Shown here piece after piece: positions 20,546-32,348 of a stretch of 64,000 nucleotides of DNA. The stretch is taken from positions 51,744,911 to 51,808,910 of the forward strand of contig CP136066.1 in NCBI GenBank assembly GCA_032622095.1. The letters run 5' to 3'. The stretch comes from Siphonodentalium dalli (taxonomy: Eukaryota > Mollusca > Scaphopoda > Gadilida > Siphonodentaliidae). Position numbers and translations under genes: made by a program. Below the pieces are notes generated by a model. It saw nothing but the letters and a program-made list of their open reading frames with translations, was not told the origin of the DNA and ran no database searches. The first letter of the stretch is position 1. Each line of letters opens with the position of its first letter.

Positions 20546-20984
20546 ATCCTAATTTGTGAATGCCAGTGAACGGTAATTGTAACTTCATTTTTTGTTTTCA
20601 TCGAATATGTCAAATTTTACTTTTTAAATTTTGCCAAAATGAATTTGCTAACAAAACGATGAATTTATTGAAATAAATACACAAACACGAAGATCAGTTG
20701 TTAGTTGTAACTATTAACAGTGTTCGCTCCCCTGCCATTTACAAAAAGATTGTTGTAAGTTTTGAAATCTGACATAATTTGTTTGAGAATTCATACCAGT
20801 TTTCGATACAATATAGTAAATAATCCACGTCTTATCGTTGATTATGCCAAAACTAGTGGTCGCCTGCAACTCGTGGATTATTCCTCGTCTCGGACCAGTA
20901 TTTTGGCATAGTCAACTCCCAAGCCAAGCATTATCTTTCTAATATTCCACAGCTAGCTACTTCATATCCCTTTGATACATGTGG

Positions 20985-21340
20985 AGGCAGTGTGGATGTG
21001 GGGTGGAGGTATGTGGCGACTGGGTGGATGTGTGGTGGCGACAGGGTGTAGGTGTAGTGTCGACAGGGTGGATGTGTAGTGTCGACAGGGTGTAGGTGTA
21101 GTGTCGACAAGGGTGTAGGTGTAGTGTCGACAGGGTGGAGATGTGGTGGCGACATGGTGAAGGTTTGGTGGATGCGTGGTGGCGACAGGGTGTAGGTGTA
21201 GTGTCGACAGGGTGGAGATGTGGTTGCGACAGGGTGAAGGTGGGGTGGCGACGCGACAGGGTGAAGGTGGGGTGGCGACAGGGTGAATGTGGGGTGGCGA
21301 CAGGGTGAAGGTGGGTGGCGACAGGGTGAGGGTGGGGTGG
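20985..21340. repeat. Minisatellite, basic period 22 bp
   Basis: Units such as gtgtcgacagggtgtaggtg and gtggcgacagggtgaaggtg repeat with slight length variation, about 15 times. One strand is G/T-rich. Open frames across it on the minus strand (Thr/Pro/His repeats) are by-products of the repeat and not genes. Confidence 0.9.
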
Positions 21341-21869
21341 GCATTGATTTCCCAACCAGTATTTAGTGTGACATTTGTTGTTTTAGACCGACAGTCTCAT
21401 ATTATGTTCTTAATTTAGGTAACATTGGTCTAATTAATATATGGCTATCAGTTGGAAATTTCCCAACTTAAGTGGTGTCATTGAAATTCCATGACAAGTG
21501 GATGCATGCATGAGGTGGAACCTTCCGGAATTGGATATTTCAAAGGGTCTGGTTCAAGGGGGTGCAACTTGGAAAGGCTTTTTGTAATTTAATATTGATG
21601 TTAAATGAAAAAAAACATTGTATAACTTATATACCCTTTCAGGACAGTCTTAATGGCTATTTTTGTATAGCCGAAGAGATTTTTACCGCGACACTCGCCT
21701 ACATCTGAAATAAACAACTCTATTCTATAATGCCTTGGTATGCATATCATTTACTCAATCTGTTTATGATATGTGTAGTCCTGAAATCGGGTTTTATAAA
21801 ATATATGTTGTTGCAATTGTGGCCCGGAGAGATACACTCTCTCGAAAGAGCTAATTCCCCAACTACGGT

Positions 21870-22983
21870 ATATAAACACATCAAAAAAAGAAAGTTCCCT
21901 CCTAATATAATATGTAATATTTTCGGAAATATTGGGTGTATTTTTGAGCTAGCGACACAATCCATTCAAAGGACAGCCATGTGCGTGGTGTTACGACTGA
22001 CTGAGCATCGATTGAATGGGAGTGGGGTAGATTTAATAAAATGACAAAAGAGATAACAATGAGATTTTATTCAACGAATCAATATTGTAGACACCGTGTC
22101 GTTGGATAACCTGCTGGTATCGTGGTAGCATGATGTCGATTGGAGGGGCGATTCTACGCTTTGGAATGTTCCTCCATTCATCCCGCAACAGACAGTGCAT
22201 GTCACCGAGCATGGTGTGGTCATTGACACGATGATAAACAACTCTCTTCAGTTGGTCCCATAAATGTTCTGGGCTCCTACATTCAGATTCCCATTAACAG
22301 TGACGAGTTCAGTCTTATGTGTGGTGCTGATACATACCACTCGTGGACGTCCTCCTACGCAATTTAACATTTGTTAAAAAACGATCTTGTCTAGCGGTTG
22401 TAACCCTCAGTATTCCAGTTCTGGGGCGATCTGCGATATCGCCAATCTGCTGGTTTCACTGTCTTAAATTCCGCAGGTTTTTTTGGCATTACCCCATGCG
22501 GCGGGCAACATGTTTTATGGAGAAATTCAATAGCTATGCCTCTGTTTTTGGGTTGGTATTCGACCTATCACTGGTTGAATTCAACCTTCCCAGCTAAAGG
22601 GGTATGGAATGACTGAAGGGAATGAGTATGGACCGGGTACATACTGTTCCCATTCGGCACATTTATGCTCTAAAGCATACAGGGGGACTCACGACATCAT
22701 TTTCTGACAAAAACTACAGGCAGTACACAACGTGTAATCAAGGAACCAATACTGTGGCCGAGATCACTCTTCCTGTGTGTTTGCCGTTTTTGAAAAGCAC
22801 CCCCACTAATCAACTCGTGCTCAGTCGTCCGTAACACTACTTACATGGCTGTCCTTCGCAGCACGGATTGTGTCTCTAGCTCCAGTAATCATTTGTGGAA
22901 AGTGTCACCAAAATGCAACCAATATCTCCGAAAATATTACACATTATATTAGGTGGGGGCTTTCTTTTGTATGTGTTTATATC
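21870..22983 (-). mobile_element. Tc1/mariner-type DNA transposon, deletion derivative with long terminal inverted repeats
   Basis: The ends are inverted copies. The left arm (21870-22018) has tataaacacat, cctaatataatatgtaatat, cggaaatattgg, aggacagccatg and gactgagca. The right arm (22790-22983) carries the reverse complement of each in order, with some insertions. The element starts and ends at TA, the Tc1 target. It holds a broken transposase (22033..22510) whose middle is missing. Arms near 150-190 bp are long for Tc1. Confidence 0.8.
22033..22510 (-). pseudogene. Tc1-like transposase, N- and C-terminal fragments
   Basis: Minus-strand fragment 1 (about 22320-22480) reads GDIADRPRTGILRVTTARQD, the end of the paired-type DNA-binding region. 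An in-frame TGA precedes it and a TAA follows MYQHHT. Fragment 2 (about 22033-22280) reads SPEHLWDQLKRVV, then LLRDEWRNIPKRR and RYQQVIQRHGVYN, the C-terminal end. EHLWDQL is the block around the last catalytic acidic residue of the DDE triad. The catalytic core between the fragments, including the first two Asp residues, is deleted. The protein is inactive. Confidence 0.8.
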
Positions 22984-23205
22984 GTTTGGAAAGTGTACAA
23001 CGGGAATATCCACCCACGCACTACCACATAGACATGAGTATAGAAACTAAAACATCAGACAATCATTTTTAATGCTTTTATTTGCCCAACCATTAATGCA
23101 TGGAATACAAAGTGAAACTGTGGGGTGAGTGCTTTTGTGTTCTATGTCTAGTTTAGTGGAATTTTTTTATTTCAATTGTGGGTATCGTTTGTTTCACAGT
23201 GATGT

Positions 23206-23662
23206 TTAACCCTTTACCCAACAAACCGGTCAAAAACGCCCAAATAAAGCTTCAACAGCCTAAAATATCTTCGGTCTGTCTCAATAACACCATACAAATA
23301 TGGATATCATTGGAACCGGTTCATTGACCACATTGTGATGGTTACAGTTATGCCCTGTGCCAATGCATTCTCTTATATATGCGAGTCGACCATATGTCGC
23401 CTCGCATGTATAAGAGAATGCATTGGCCTAAAAAAAATCTGTTTTTAACACCATTTTTCTTACATTCTTTAACAATTTTATAATTTTTTCTTACATTTTT
23501 TTAAAAATTTTATAATATTTTTCTACATTCTTTGACAATTTTATCATTTTTAATATGTGTTAAGCCAATGCATTCTCTTATATATGCGAGGCGACCTATG
23601 GTCGACTCGCATATATAAGAGAATGCATTGGCACAGTGCCGTTCTGTTGGGTAAAGGGTTAA
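23206..23662. mobile_element. TTAA-flanked palindromic MITE, copy A (complete)
   Basis: The element is bounded by TTAA at 23206 and 23659, and its ends are the inverted repeat ccctttacccaaca. Inside is a second unit, 23353..23638, made of two near-perfect palindromes with arms of about 34 bp (ccaatgcattctcttatata and its complement around a gtcgac core). An AT-rich spacer separates them. TTAA target duplication and a CCC terminus suggest piggyBac-type mobilisation. No coding capacity. Copy D at 46744..47142 is in the opposite orientation; a right end is at 45494..45554. Confidence 0.85.
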
Positions 23663-24371
23663 ATTCGCAATTTGATCACTGTTATATATTGATAGTTGAT
23701 TTGTTTTCGTTTTTGTTGGACGGGTCACCATTCTGATCAGCTATCAAAGAAGAATAACTCTAAACTAATAACAATCTCCGTGATCGGAACAGCTGATGTT
23801 TAACATAATTTGTCAGCGGGGCATCAAAAACATGCATTCATGATCGGGTTTCTCCCATATATCCGGCTGAGGTGTACCTGGCGGCACTAATGTAGAGGTT
23901 TTCCAAAACAGAGTGTAATAGTGGTCAAAGGTATATGCAAGGTTCCAAGCTACTTTTTAAAATCATATTTTACTTTTTATTCAGGTAATTCCTATTGTAC
24001 AGTTTTATAACTAGAAATAGGGAAATCGATTCTGCAATCATATGTGAACCCATTATATACTAAATTGATTCCCCTGTGTATTCATCGGAATGTTGTGGTA
24101 TTAATTTGGCGGATGTAACATAAGGAGACAGCCAAACATATCGCGCATGTTTCTTTGTGGGAGATGGGAGATGTTTAGAACATATGTTCAACAATCGGCG
24201 TATTGCCTATATGAACGTCTGTTGATCTTATTACCTGAACACTACACACAATAACTATTTGTTAAAGAATATTTAGCAAAATAAAGGGTTCATAAGGTGA
24301 ATTCTAAAATACGTTTCCGCCAGGTCCTCATCCAATGGGAGTTTCTGTTCTAGTGGGGCGCACTGTTACTC
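23663..24371. other. Intergenic or 3' flank of the lectin-domain gene
   Basis: No gene is seen. The region lies downstream of the stop codon at 24372 on the minus strand and probably includes the 3' untranslated region. I cannot place a polyadenylation signal with confidence; the nearest minus-strand AATAAA-type candidate is the complement of tttatt near 23975. Confidence 0.4.
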
Positions 24372-24614
24372 TTAATTGAAGAAATCTTGGCACAGCCAGA
24401 GGTTTTGTTGATCGTTCGTATTTTTGAACAGTGACGTTTGGGCGCTCCCGCTTTGAGCAAAGATCACCAGATAATCCTTCGATGCTGTGGTTTGTGCCGT
24501 AGGATCCCACCAACCGTTAGTCTCCAGCTGGGAATGCGTATATAAATCCTGGTCGGTATAGTCTGATACGAATCTGAGTGGATCAGCCAGCTCCAAACCA
24601 GTGATCCAGAACTC
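24372..24614 (-). CDS. Terminal exon: second half of C-type lectin-like domain
   Basis: The exon starts after a tccacagag acceptor; an alternative AG two bases earlier would shift the frame. It reads EFWITGLELADPLRFVSDYT, then NGWWDPTAQTTASKDYLVIF, and ends NLWLCQDFFN-stop. FW-I-x-G-L is the conserved beta-strand after the second helix of the fold, and the LC near the end is the last conserved Cys. The middle Cys pair of typical C-type lectins is missing, as are EPN/QPD and WND sugar- and calcium-binding motifs. It is therefore more likely a protein-binding lectin-like domain than a sugar receptor. Confidence 0.7.
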   Translation of the reverse strand, partial: EFWITGLELADPLRFVSDYTDQDLYTHSQLETNGWWDPTAQTTASKDYLVIFAQSGSAQTSLFKNTNDQQNLWLCQDFFN

Positions 24615-26345
24615 CTCTGTGGACGAAAATATTTAACAACGTCACATGACACAATTTCAACCAACCAACATGCTGCTTTCAGGTTCCACCGGCGAACAAA
24701 TAACATAAAGTGTGAATATAAAGATTCCAATTATGATATGATAGACATAAAGAGCGTTTGTTTTACTTATCTGCGAAAAATGGCTGTGACCATGCACGGT
24801 AAGTCTTGTTTCAGAGCACATGAAGACGGTATATTGACATTTCGTATATGCCTCAACCTATCTTTTACCTCCATCGAAATTACGTTGAAAACAGTTATAA
24901 GTTCGAATGAGCCATGTCTCTTTAATATAACAGAATATATTAGCAGTATAAACCAAACCCAATCAATTCAATGCAATATTTCAGTAAGCCTTCAGTAAGC
25001 CTTCAGTAAGCCTGCCACAAATGAAATAGCTAGTTGATGAACTTCAACTCTTTCTATTGTTATCTGTCGTACAATCTATACGGTGGCCAAGAGGTCGGGG
25101 GTTATGGATGTATTACCACAATGATTAATTTGTTCTTGTGTATATGCTATTATTTAATTTTGGGAAATATTTAGACCAATATAGATAGTATGCTACGCCA
25201 ATGACAATAAAGGAGCAAGTAGTCAATTAATACATAACATCCAACTTAAAATTGTGTTGTGAAATTGGAGGTCAGTCTTGAAAATGCTGATTTGTTTACA
25301 CTTTGCTTTGACAAATCACTATCTTTCCAAAAGACAACCAAGGCGGCCAGTTATTTTAATATAATTCAAATGTAATGCATATGTAGTTAAATTACATGCC
25401 TTTTGGTGAAATAATGCGAACAAAGGTTGCACTACACATTACTGTGCATTACTTTTAAAAAGAGGTGCATTGTAATGCATCACCATTACACACTACCATT
25501 ACCTCACCTATGGTATGTAGATTATAAGGAGATGTTGAATTTGTATTTAAGACGTTTATAGAGTATATTAGGTGTCTTATAAATGGCTAGATTTATTAAA
25601 TCACGTTAATGACTTACTAATTTTAAATCCAAAAGCGAAGATAGATTTGCGAAGTAGATCCAGATATGGTAAGACAACGCAGAGTTACCGGAGATTACGA
25701 TTGGTAAAAGTTAAGGGTCAGACGCACGTTTTGTCAAAATGTCCTGGTATTTCAAAATGAAGTTCTCAAAATATTTCAGGAATTTATTTGTGATATTTGG
25801 TACAAGCGAATGCTGCGACACATAAATTGCTAACCGTCAACCCATTGGACATTATAACCTCATTTGCTTTACTTCGATGACATGAAACCTATTTAAAATT
25901 CCACTGTCTTCCGGTACCAAGAACTGTAAAATATATCTTTTCAAAAGTACAGTTCATATTATATCCATGCTATCATATCTGAAGATCACGAGGAAACTAC
26001 ATGTATCCATAAATAATTTTCTATATTTGAGAATTTTCGTTCGATAACTGTTGACCAATGAAAAATGGGTCTGATATGAGCTCAATGTCATGTTTTCACC
26101 ACAAAGTTAAGCTGACTACCATATGTATGTGACCTTATGCCAGTTGATTGCTCCCTACTTGGGTGGACCGGAGGCATGGACGCTCTTTATAAGCGGCGGT
26201 CACTGGATTATTGCCAGGATGAAACACATTCAAAATGTGTTAACACTTCCTCTTTTGACAGTCGATACACAATTGCTGGGACAACACTCATTCGGATTAG
26301 TTGGTGACGTAACTTACGTTGTGGTTGCAATTCACACAATATTAC
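24615..26345 (-). other. Intron between the two lectin-domain exons
   Basis: No exon is recognised within this 1.7-kb stretch. Near 24735-24800 there is a fragment with gatatgatagacataaagag and gaaaaatggctgtg that matches part of repeat family R (58875..59225). A short triplication of gtaagccttca lies at 24984-25013. Confidence 0.5.
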
Positions 26346-26527
26346 AGCCTGCTGCAACCATGCACCAACGGCTTCAATGTTGCTGGCGTCGACAGTTAAT
26401 AGGCCTCCATAGGTAGTGTCACACAGCTCTTTAGCGTCGGCTCTGTTCATCTTATTTTTGCCACATATCGTATCTTTCGGACTTGCATGGCATTCTCCAT
26501 CAATCTCAATTTCGCCATTGCTGCATA
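26346..26527 (-). CDS. Internal exon: first half of C-type lectin-like domain
   Basis: The 182-nt exon has acceptor ttatacag and donor gtaata. It enters in phase 1 and leaves in phase 0. It encodes CSNGEIEIDGECHASP, then KMNRADAKELCDTTYGG, LLTVDASNIEAVGAWLQQA. The A-x-x-LC-x-x-x-x-GG-L-x-x helix 1/beta 2 pattern and the following helix are typical of the N-terminal half of a C-type lectin-like fold. The next exon continues with FWITG in frame. A short Cys-bearing linker at the start probably spaces it from the EGF units. Confidence 0.7.
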
Positions 26528-26639
26528 CTGTATAATGTATGAACGTATGGCTAATGTATGAACGAATGGATACCATATGAACAAATGGATAATGTAGTAG
26601 ACATCTTTCGCACAATGGACCTTTACGTATAAGAATTGT

Positions 26640-27010
26640 GAATAGCTAATGAGAGGCCCCTACCCCCCCCCCCCCTTCGTACGCCGTATTCCATGCCCTG
26701 CTAGGAGGTACACCGTATTCGGCCCCTCTGTTAGGAGGTATTCGGTATTCCAAAAATACCGGTATTCGTACGCCGACCTTCCAAAAAATGATCATAATAA
26801 TAATATAATAATATAAATGCGATTTTTTTCACAATAAATTCACGGTTTGACATACATATCATCGATCGTCGTCATTTTATACCATTTTAGACGTGGACAC
26901 TGTGGGATGACCGGCGTACGTACGGCAATAGAAAATGTATCCATATGGATGTTAACTGGTATTCCGTATTTCCGTATTCCAGGGGGTGGGGGTGTGGGCC
27001 TCTAATGGTG
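26640..27010. repeat. Poly-C run and local ggtattc-type repeats
   Basis: A run of about 14 C at 26662-26675 is followed by repeated versions of cgtattc, ctaggaggta and ggtattcggtattcc, again with tccgtatttccgtattccag near 26965. This is simple or degenerate repeat DNA, in the 13.8-kb intron of the EGF/lectin gene. Confidence 0.6.
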
Positions 27011-28414
27011 GTCACAAATTTGTCGGACGGCCCAAAACTCTTTTCGCAGAAATGACGACTGTAATACAACTCCGTGTATATAATTATATCATTATTTCAG
27101 ACAGTTCAGTCCATATTGTTTGTGTTCACATAAATGACTAAAGTATATACATACAGCAGGTAAATTTGAGAGTGAATATGGCGTCTTGGTGCAGACATTT
27201 GTCAGAGTGGATAATTCGTATATATACACTATTTCGTTCAATGTGTTGACATGTCAGAAGTGTTTACTATGTCTGATGTCATTTTCTCTACTTGCTCACA
27301 ATCCCACGAAAATAACACACGAACTTTCGTCTCAATATTGGCGTAGACAGCACTCATCAATTGCGAATATACGAATGGACAAGCACTACATCATTGAGCA
27401 TAGCTCATACAGAGCAGAAATGCATTATTGAAACAAACACGTAAATGTACAGTTTGCGTAATTAAATTAATTATCTTGACATTATACCATAGCTAGCAAA
27501 AAAAAGGAGAAATATGTATCGGGGGAAAAACTGAACAGTTAACAGCTTGAGAACATTTGAAAAGTTTCTTAGTAATTAATTAGCTCTGAGTTAATAGCCC
27601 GAAATTGACTGCATTATTTGTTTTCATTATAATATATGGGGATATGATGCTATATTATGCAGTTAAAAATTTAACTCAACATTATAATACAAATGAAGTC
27701 TCCTATCGTAGAGCCAAGATAATAAACAATTTGGTGATTGGAGTTTTGTGTGAAATTATAATTATTCTAGCAGTTCTTGGTATGACAACACATAGCATAA
27801 TATTTTCAACATCTCAAATGTATTATTATCCATTGCTTTTGCGGTCTCTTCATAATTGCTCATATTCTATACACAATGAAGGTGGTGATATGAGAAGATT
27901 TATTTCCAGATTAATCCCTGATTAATCCAGATAAATTCTTTGTTGAAAATCCACATTGTTACTGTTTGTGGCAGGGATGGTGAGGGGCACTAACATACAT
28001 AATAACGTTTTAGTCGCTTATATTAACCAAATGTATATATATAGTCGTATCCGTGATACCAGCAATCTAGCGGTGTTAACCAAAGTGTCCCTATTAGAGT
28101 CAGGGATGGAGAGGGGATGGGTGTAGCGGTGAAAACAAATATCGCCGATGTTCACAAAACCTATATATGACCATCTCTATAGTTATGCTGGAGTAATACA
28201 TTCATTTCCATTATAATTCCCACAGTGTATGCATCGCTCGTAGAGCACATGAGTGTATTTTGCACGAATCAATGGCTCAAATTCATTCATGTGTTGCCTA
28301 TATTATGTTGAGTATAAAAGGAGATGGTCCCACAAATGGCCGGATTTAGTGTAGAGTACCCCTTGAAACCTTTCAGTGCCATTTGCAAGTCCGATTTTTG
28401 TATCAACCCATATA
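27011..28414 (-). other. Intronic sequence, no exon recognised
   Basis: AT-rich intronic DNA. A plus-strand frame at 27605..27925 is hydrophobic and AT-driven, and I do not consider it a gene. Near 27100, tatttcagac and cagtccatatt resemble the 3' tail of the LINE at 52071..57168 (near 52000) and may be a tiny LINE 3' fragment. Confidence 0.45.
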
Positions 28415-28632
28415 CCCTGTGCCAATGCATTCTCTTATATATGCGAGTCGACCATAGGTCGCCTCGCATATATAAGAGAATGCATTGGCCTAACATTTTT
28501 TTTACAATTGTAATAAGTTGTTCTTGTATTCTTTAACAATTTTATAATTTCACCCATACAGAGCCCCAGACAAACATGAGCAGACGACACTCTTCTATAT
28601 GCTTCTCTATATGTGTGGGGCTCCCTGCAGGG
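28415..28632. mobile_element. Palindromic inner MITE, copy B
   Basis: It begins ccctgtgccaatgc after ta and has the same 76-bp palindrome as copy A. It then has an AT spacer and a second, different inverted-repeat block, gagccccagacaaacatgag ... gtggggctccctgcaggg, ending before ta. The outer ccctttaccc ends of copy A are absent. So the inner unit can exist alone, apparently at a TA target. Confidence 0.75.
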
Positions 28633-30739
28633 TAATGGATGTTTTTTTATTTTGATTCATTTGTTGCACATTATTACGTTGAGTGTGAAAGGAGATGGTT
28701 CCGTACATGGTCGGGTTTCGTGTACAGTAAGACAGTAAAACGATGTAGTAGTCAGATATCGATGAGAGGAGTGCACTTTCTAACATTTTTATTTGAGTTA
28801 TTTTAGTTCTATTGAAGGAAGCTTTTGACACTCACTTCTCTGTTATGGCGTACATTCGCTGCCCTGGGTGACATTGGGAATGGGGTGCTACACATGGGCA
28901 CTATAATTGATAACACTGAGTTGGTTCCAAAATCAGCTGCAAATTTATATTAGGCATTTACATGATATGAAGATACTACTAGTTTCGTGTGGCATCAAAA
29001 TTTATAACAGCAACATTGACAATAGAAAATTTAACCATATGTATACAATGTTTGGTTACTGTTTACAGCTAAGCTGTGTGTCAAGTTATTGAATCACTCA
29101 GTGAGTATTCCGGAATGATCCAATCTGGAAGCATGTTACACTGATCTACGTTCGTTGAGAATTCCAACACGTCCATTGCGCCATTCCAAACTAACATAAA
29201 TAAATAATGTCCTAAGTATGCGCAGTTGTAACTATTTACTTCTTTTCTCGGGAAGAATTAATCGCGATAAACAAATGTCAATTATTCTGACAGGTTGAGC
29301 AGCTCTCTGTGAGCAAGTTGAATTTACAGTAGATCGGTCAAATTTTGGAGGCGAATCTACAGTATACCGACGTACATGCTGCTGCATTAAAATCGCTCAT
29401 TCATTAGCCCGTTGGATTTGGGGCTAAAAATAGGTTACTGTTAGACTACTTAACTATACATAGTTATGTTATCTAGCGTTGTCACGAGTAAACCGTTCCA
29501 TTTGAAAATCAGCAAATCGCACGCTAGATGCGCGTGAACACAACCCATAAGTCATAAGATGTACTCGTCAAATTATTTTTATTTCGATGTTTGAATTTTG
29601 CCCCTTTGCGATTTTCGGTGGAATTTTCCAAAAGTCTCAAACCACCCCGACTCGCATTCTCCGTTGGGCAGGTTACTTTTAAAGTATAGCGGTAAAACTG
29701 TGTGGGCGTACACAGAGTACCCCAAAGTACTTGCCATGGCATTAACTTGCTCTCTAATTCGCCCGTTTGGATTTGGCGGGAAGAATATGAGCAATGTTTC
29801 CGTTCCCGGTATAGCGGAAATGCCTGGGAGAAAAAACGTTTAAGCAGCATATTCGGGTCCAAATCTCTCTTACCATTCCGAATATGCGATCAAAAAAAAT
29901 AATAGCGCTGGAAAACCCCTCAGTTTATACGTCCTTGTGTATGGTGTTTGCATATATATGGCGATAACTCCGCAGGGAAAGCGCGGACACATGTTATAAT
30001 GTCCGTGGCCAGTAGAGCATTTCGAGGTGTGCCTCTGGTCCAAATTTGGATGCCCTGCTCCTCTTAATTTCCGAGATAATAAAATGATATTTTTAAGATA
30101 AAGGGAGATAACACCGCAGGGAAAACGCTGATAATACTAGTTATTGCTTCAAGGCATACAACTCATTGGCCCCAACATACGTACCGAATTTTAGTTCGCT
30201 ACTGCTCATAATTTCAGAGATTAAGGCGTTGAAAAATGGTTAAGTATAATAATAACAAGAACAAAATAATTGTTCTTTTAATTTCACTCTGGGCCGAAAT
30301 CGCGATACCTTTATGTTGAGTATCCCTTAGATGCCAACATTCGCTAGAAATTTCGCGGTCCTCCTCCCATTAGTTTCTGAGTATTTCCAATTATACTGAA
30401 AACGGCCCTAAAAGAAGAACACTATACTTCCTTGGTTACACCATGGAGGTATAATAATAATGACCAGTTTTATATAGCGATTGACCAATTACTTGCAATA
30501 ACACGATTGGTACAATATTATCCCAGCCAGTCATTTGTACAAGGCAACCATGAACCAGCTACAGCCATTGCCCGCGCTGCTCTAGTTTGATCAGAACATG
30601 CTCTGATACTCATCAGTATGACAAGCTGACTGGTACTCTTTTAGCGTATGTGTGATGCAAAGCCGACACAGTACGAGCGACCTTGCTCAAGGGTCACAAC
30701 TTGGCGCGGGTTTTGAAACAGCAAAGCAATCTGGCAATA
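28633..30739 (-). other. Intronic sequence with minor repeats
   Basis: No exon is recognised. At 29959 and 30108 the phrase gataactccgcagggaaagcg and its variant gataacaccgcagggaaaac recur, with similar following text, which suggests a diverged ~150-bp tandem repeat. Overlapping frames around 29524..29862 are open on both strands; no family is recognisable and I leave them uncalled. Confidence 0.4.
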
Positions 30740-31285
30740 CGACATACGATACAGGCGGAATCCGGCAGAATCCGGCGTGCGATACAGGCGGAATCCGGCG
30801 TGCGATACAGACGGAATCCGTATTAATGATACAGGTGGAATCCGGCGTACGATACAGGCGGAATCCGGCATGCGAAACAGGCGATATCCGGCGTACGATA
30901 CAGACGGAATCCGGCATACAATACCGGCGGAATACGGCGTGCGATACTGATGGAATACGACATACGATACAGGCGGAATCCGGCATACGATACAGGTGGA
31001 ATCTGGCATACGATACAGGCGAAATCCGGCATACGATACAGGCGGAATCCGTATTAATGATAAAGGTGAAATCCGGCGTACGACACAGATGTAATGCGAC
31101 ATACTACACAGGCGTAATCCGGCATACGATACCGGCGGAATCCGGCGTGCGATACAGGCTGCATACGGTGCACGATACAGGTGGAATACTGCGTACGATT
31201 AATCCTGAATCCGGCGTACGATACAGACGGAATCCGGCGTACGATACAGGCGGAATCCGGCGTACGATACAGGCGGAATCAAGAG
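30740..31285. repeat. Minisatellite, period 23 bp
   Basis: Units of gcgatacaggcggaatccgg plus cgt repeat about 23 times with point changes, and with a few longer spacers (for example ttaatgata near 30833 and 31053). Open frames seen on both strands across it arise from the repeat, since 23 bp cycles through all three frames without a stop. Confidence 0.9.
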
Positions 31286-31977
31286 TAAGAAAAAAACAGA
31301 CGGTGGTACTCTCATTAATTCGATAATTTACCGTATAATTAAAAACGTTCCCATGGAAACAATATGATTTCCCGGTAGGCATTACGATTATTATGTTTTA
31401 GAACGGTCGAACCTAATATTATTCGTAACTGAGAAATACATTTTAGTTCTTCTATTAAGATCATAGTTTTGATGAAACATAAATCCTCAGTGCATAAGGC
31501 GATAAACAATACTTGTGAAACTTTGCAGTTTGCAGAGGATCAAACTTGTTATATGCCTCGTGGAATTTAACCATAATAAAGGCTGCGCACGGTAGTATGT
31601 TCACCTTTCACTGATCTGGTTACGGTATAAATATGGTTGTAAATAAAAAAGATGATAATAGTAATAGATGCTAAGCCAATCGTTAATATTCAGTTACGAG
31701 TAATACTAATTTCTACCATTCTAACCATGAATCGGCGTGCCCTTTTAAGACATAAAACAAGCTACATGTGTCATAGTTAAAACTCAAATTTATGTACATG
31801 TAATAGTAACACATTTTAATGCCATACGTTTGGTAACATGTAAGGCGTGAAATTGTCCAGTCACTTGTAAACACAATTTTTGTTTTAACAGGTGAATCTG
31901 TACATCACGACAATGCAATACCAGACAGACGAAGTGGTATATTGAGGCGCGCCTTTATTGCAATATTGAGCATCGAA
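31286..31977 (-). other. Intronic sequence, nothing recognised
   Basis: AT-rich sequence inside the 13.8-kb intron. No exon, repeat family or RNA gene is seen. Confidence 0.4.
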
Positions 31978-32348
31978 CCGCCGATTGGAACCGAAGCAAG
32001 CACATCTAAAAGCAATGGACACTCATTACTGAGTCCCACTGTTACACATCACAATGACTTAGGATTAAGATCTTCTAGTAATGATTTGTTATTTACTTTA
32101 GAAATAGTTCCTATAGCATACTATTGTACCCAATGTATCTTAAAGGTACCCATCACGTATACCTGTGAATTACATGAACAGGCAAAACATTAAATATCGA
32201 TGAACATGTACACCGATTGGTACCGAAATAAGCACATCTAAAAGCAATGAACACTCATTACTGAGTCCCACTTTTGCACATTACAATTACTTGGGATTAA
32301 GGTATTTTAGTAATGAATTTGTTACTTACTTTAGAATTCCTATTTGGT
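31978..32348. repeat. Imperfect duplication, ~135-bp copies spaced 234 bp
   Basis: Copy 1 (31978-32115) and copy 2 (32212-32348) share accgaagcaagcacatctaa/accgaaataagcacatctaa, cactcattactgagtcccac and tttactttagaa. They differ by several substitutions and small indels. Confidence 0.75.

Noticed and set aside
27605-27925. 106-codon hydrophobic frame that could be a membrane protein
   Set aside because: It is driven by AT-rich codons (Ile, Tyr, Leu), lies in a host intron and shows no conserved motif.
29524-29862. Overlapping frames open on both strands
   Set aside because: Three frames compete with no family resemblance; openness in all of them suggests local composition rather than coding.
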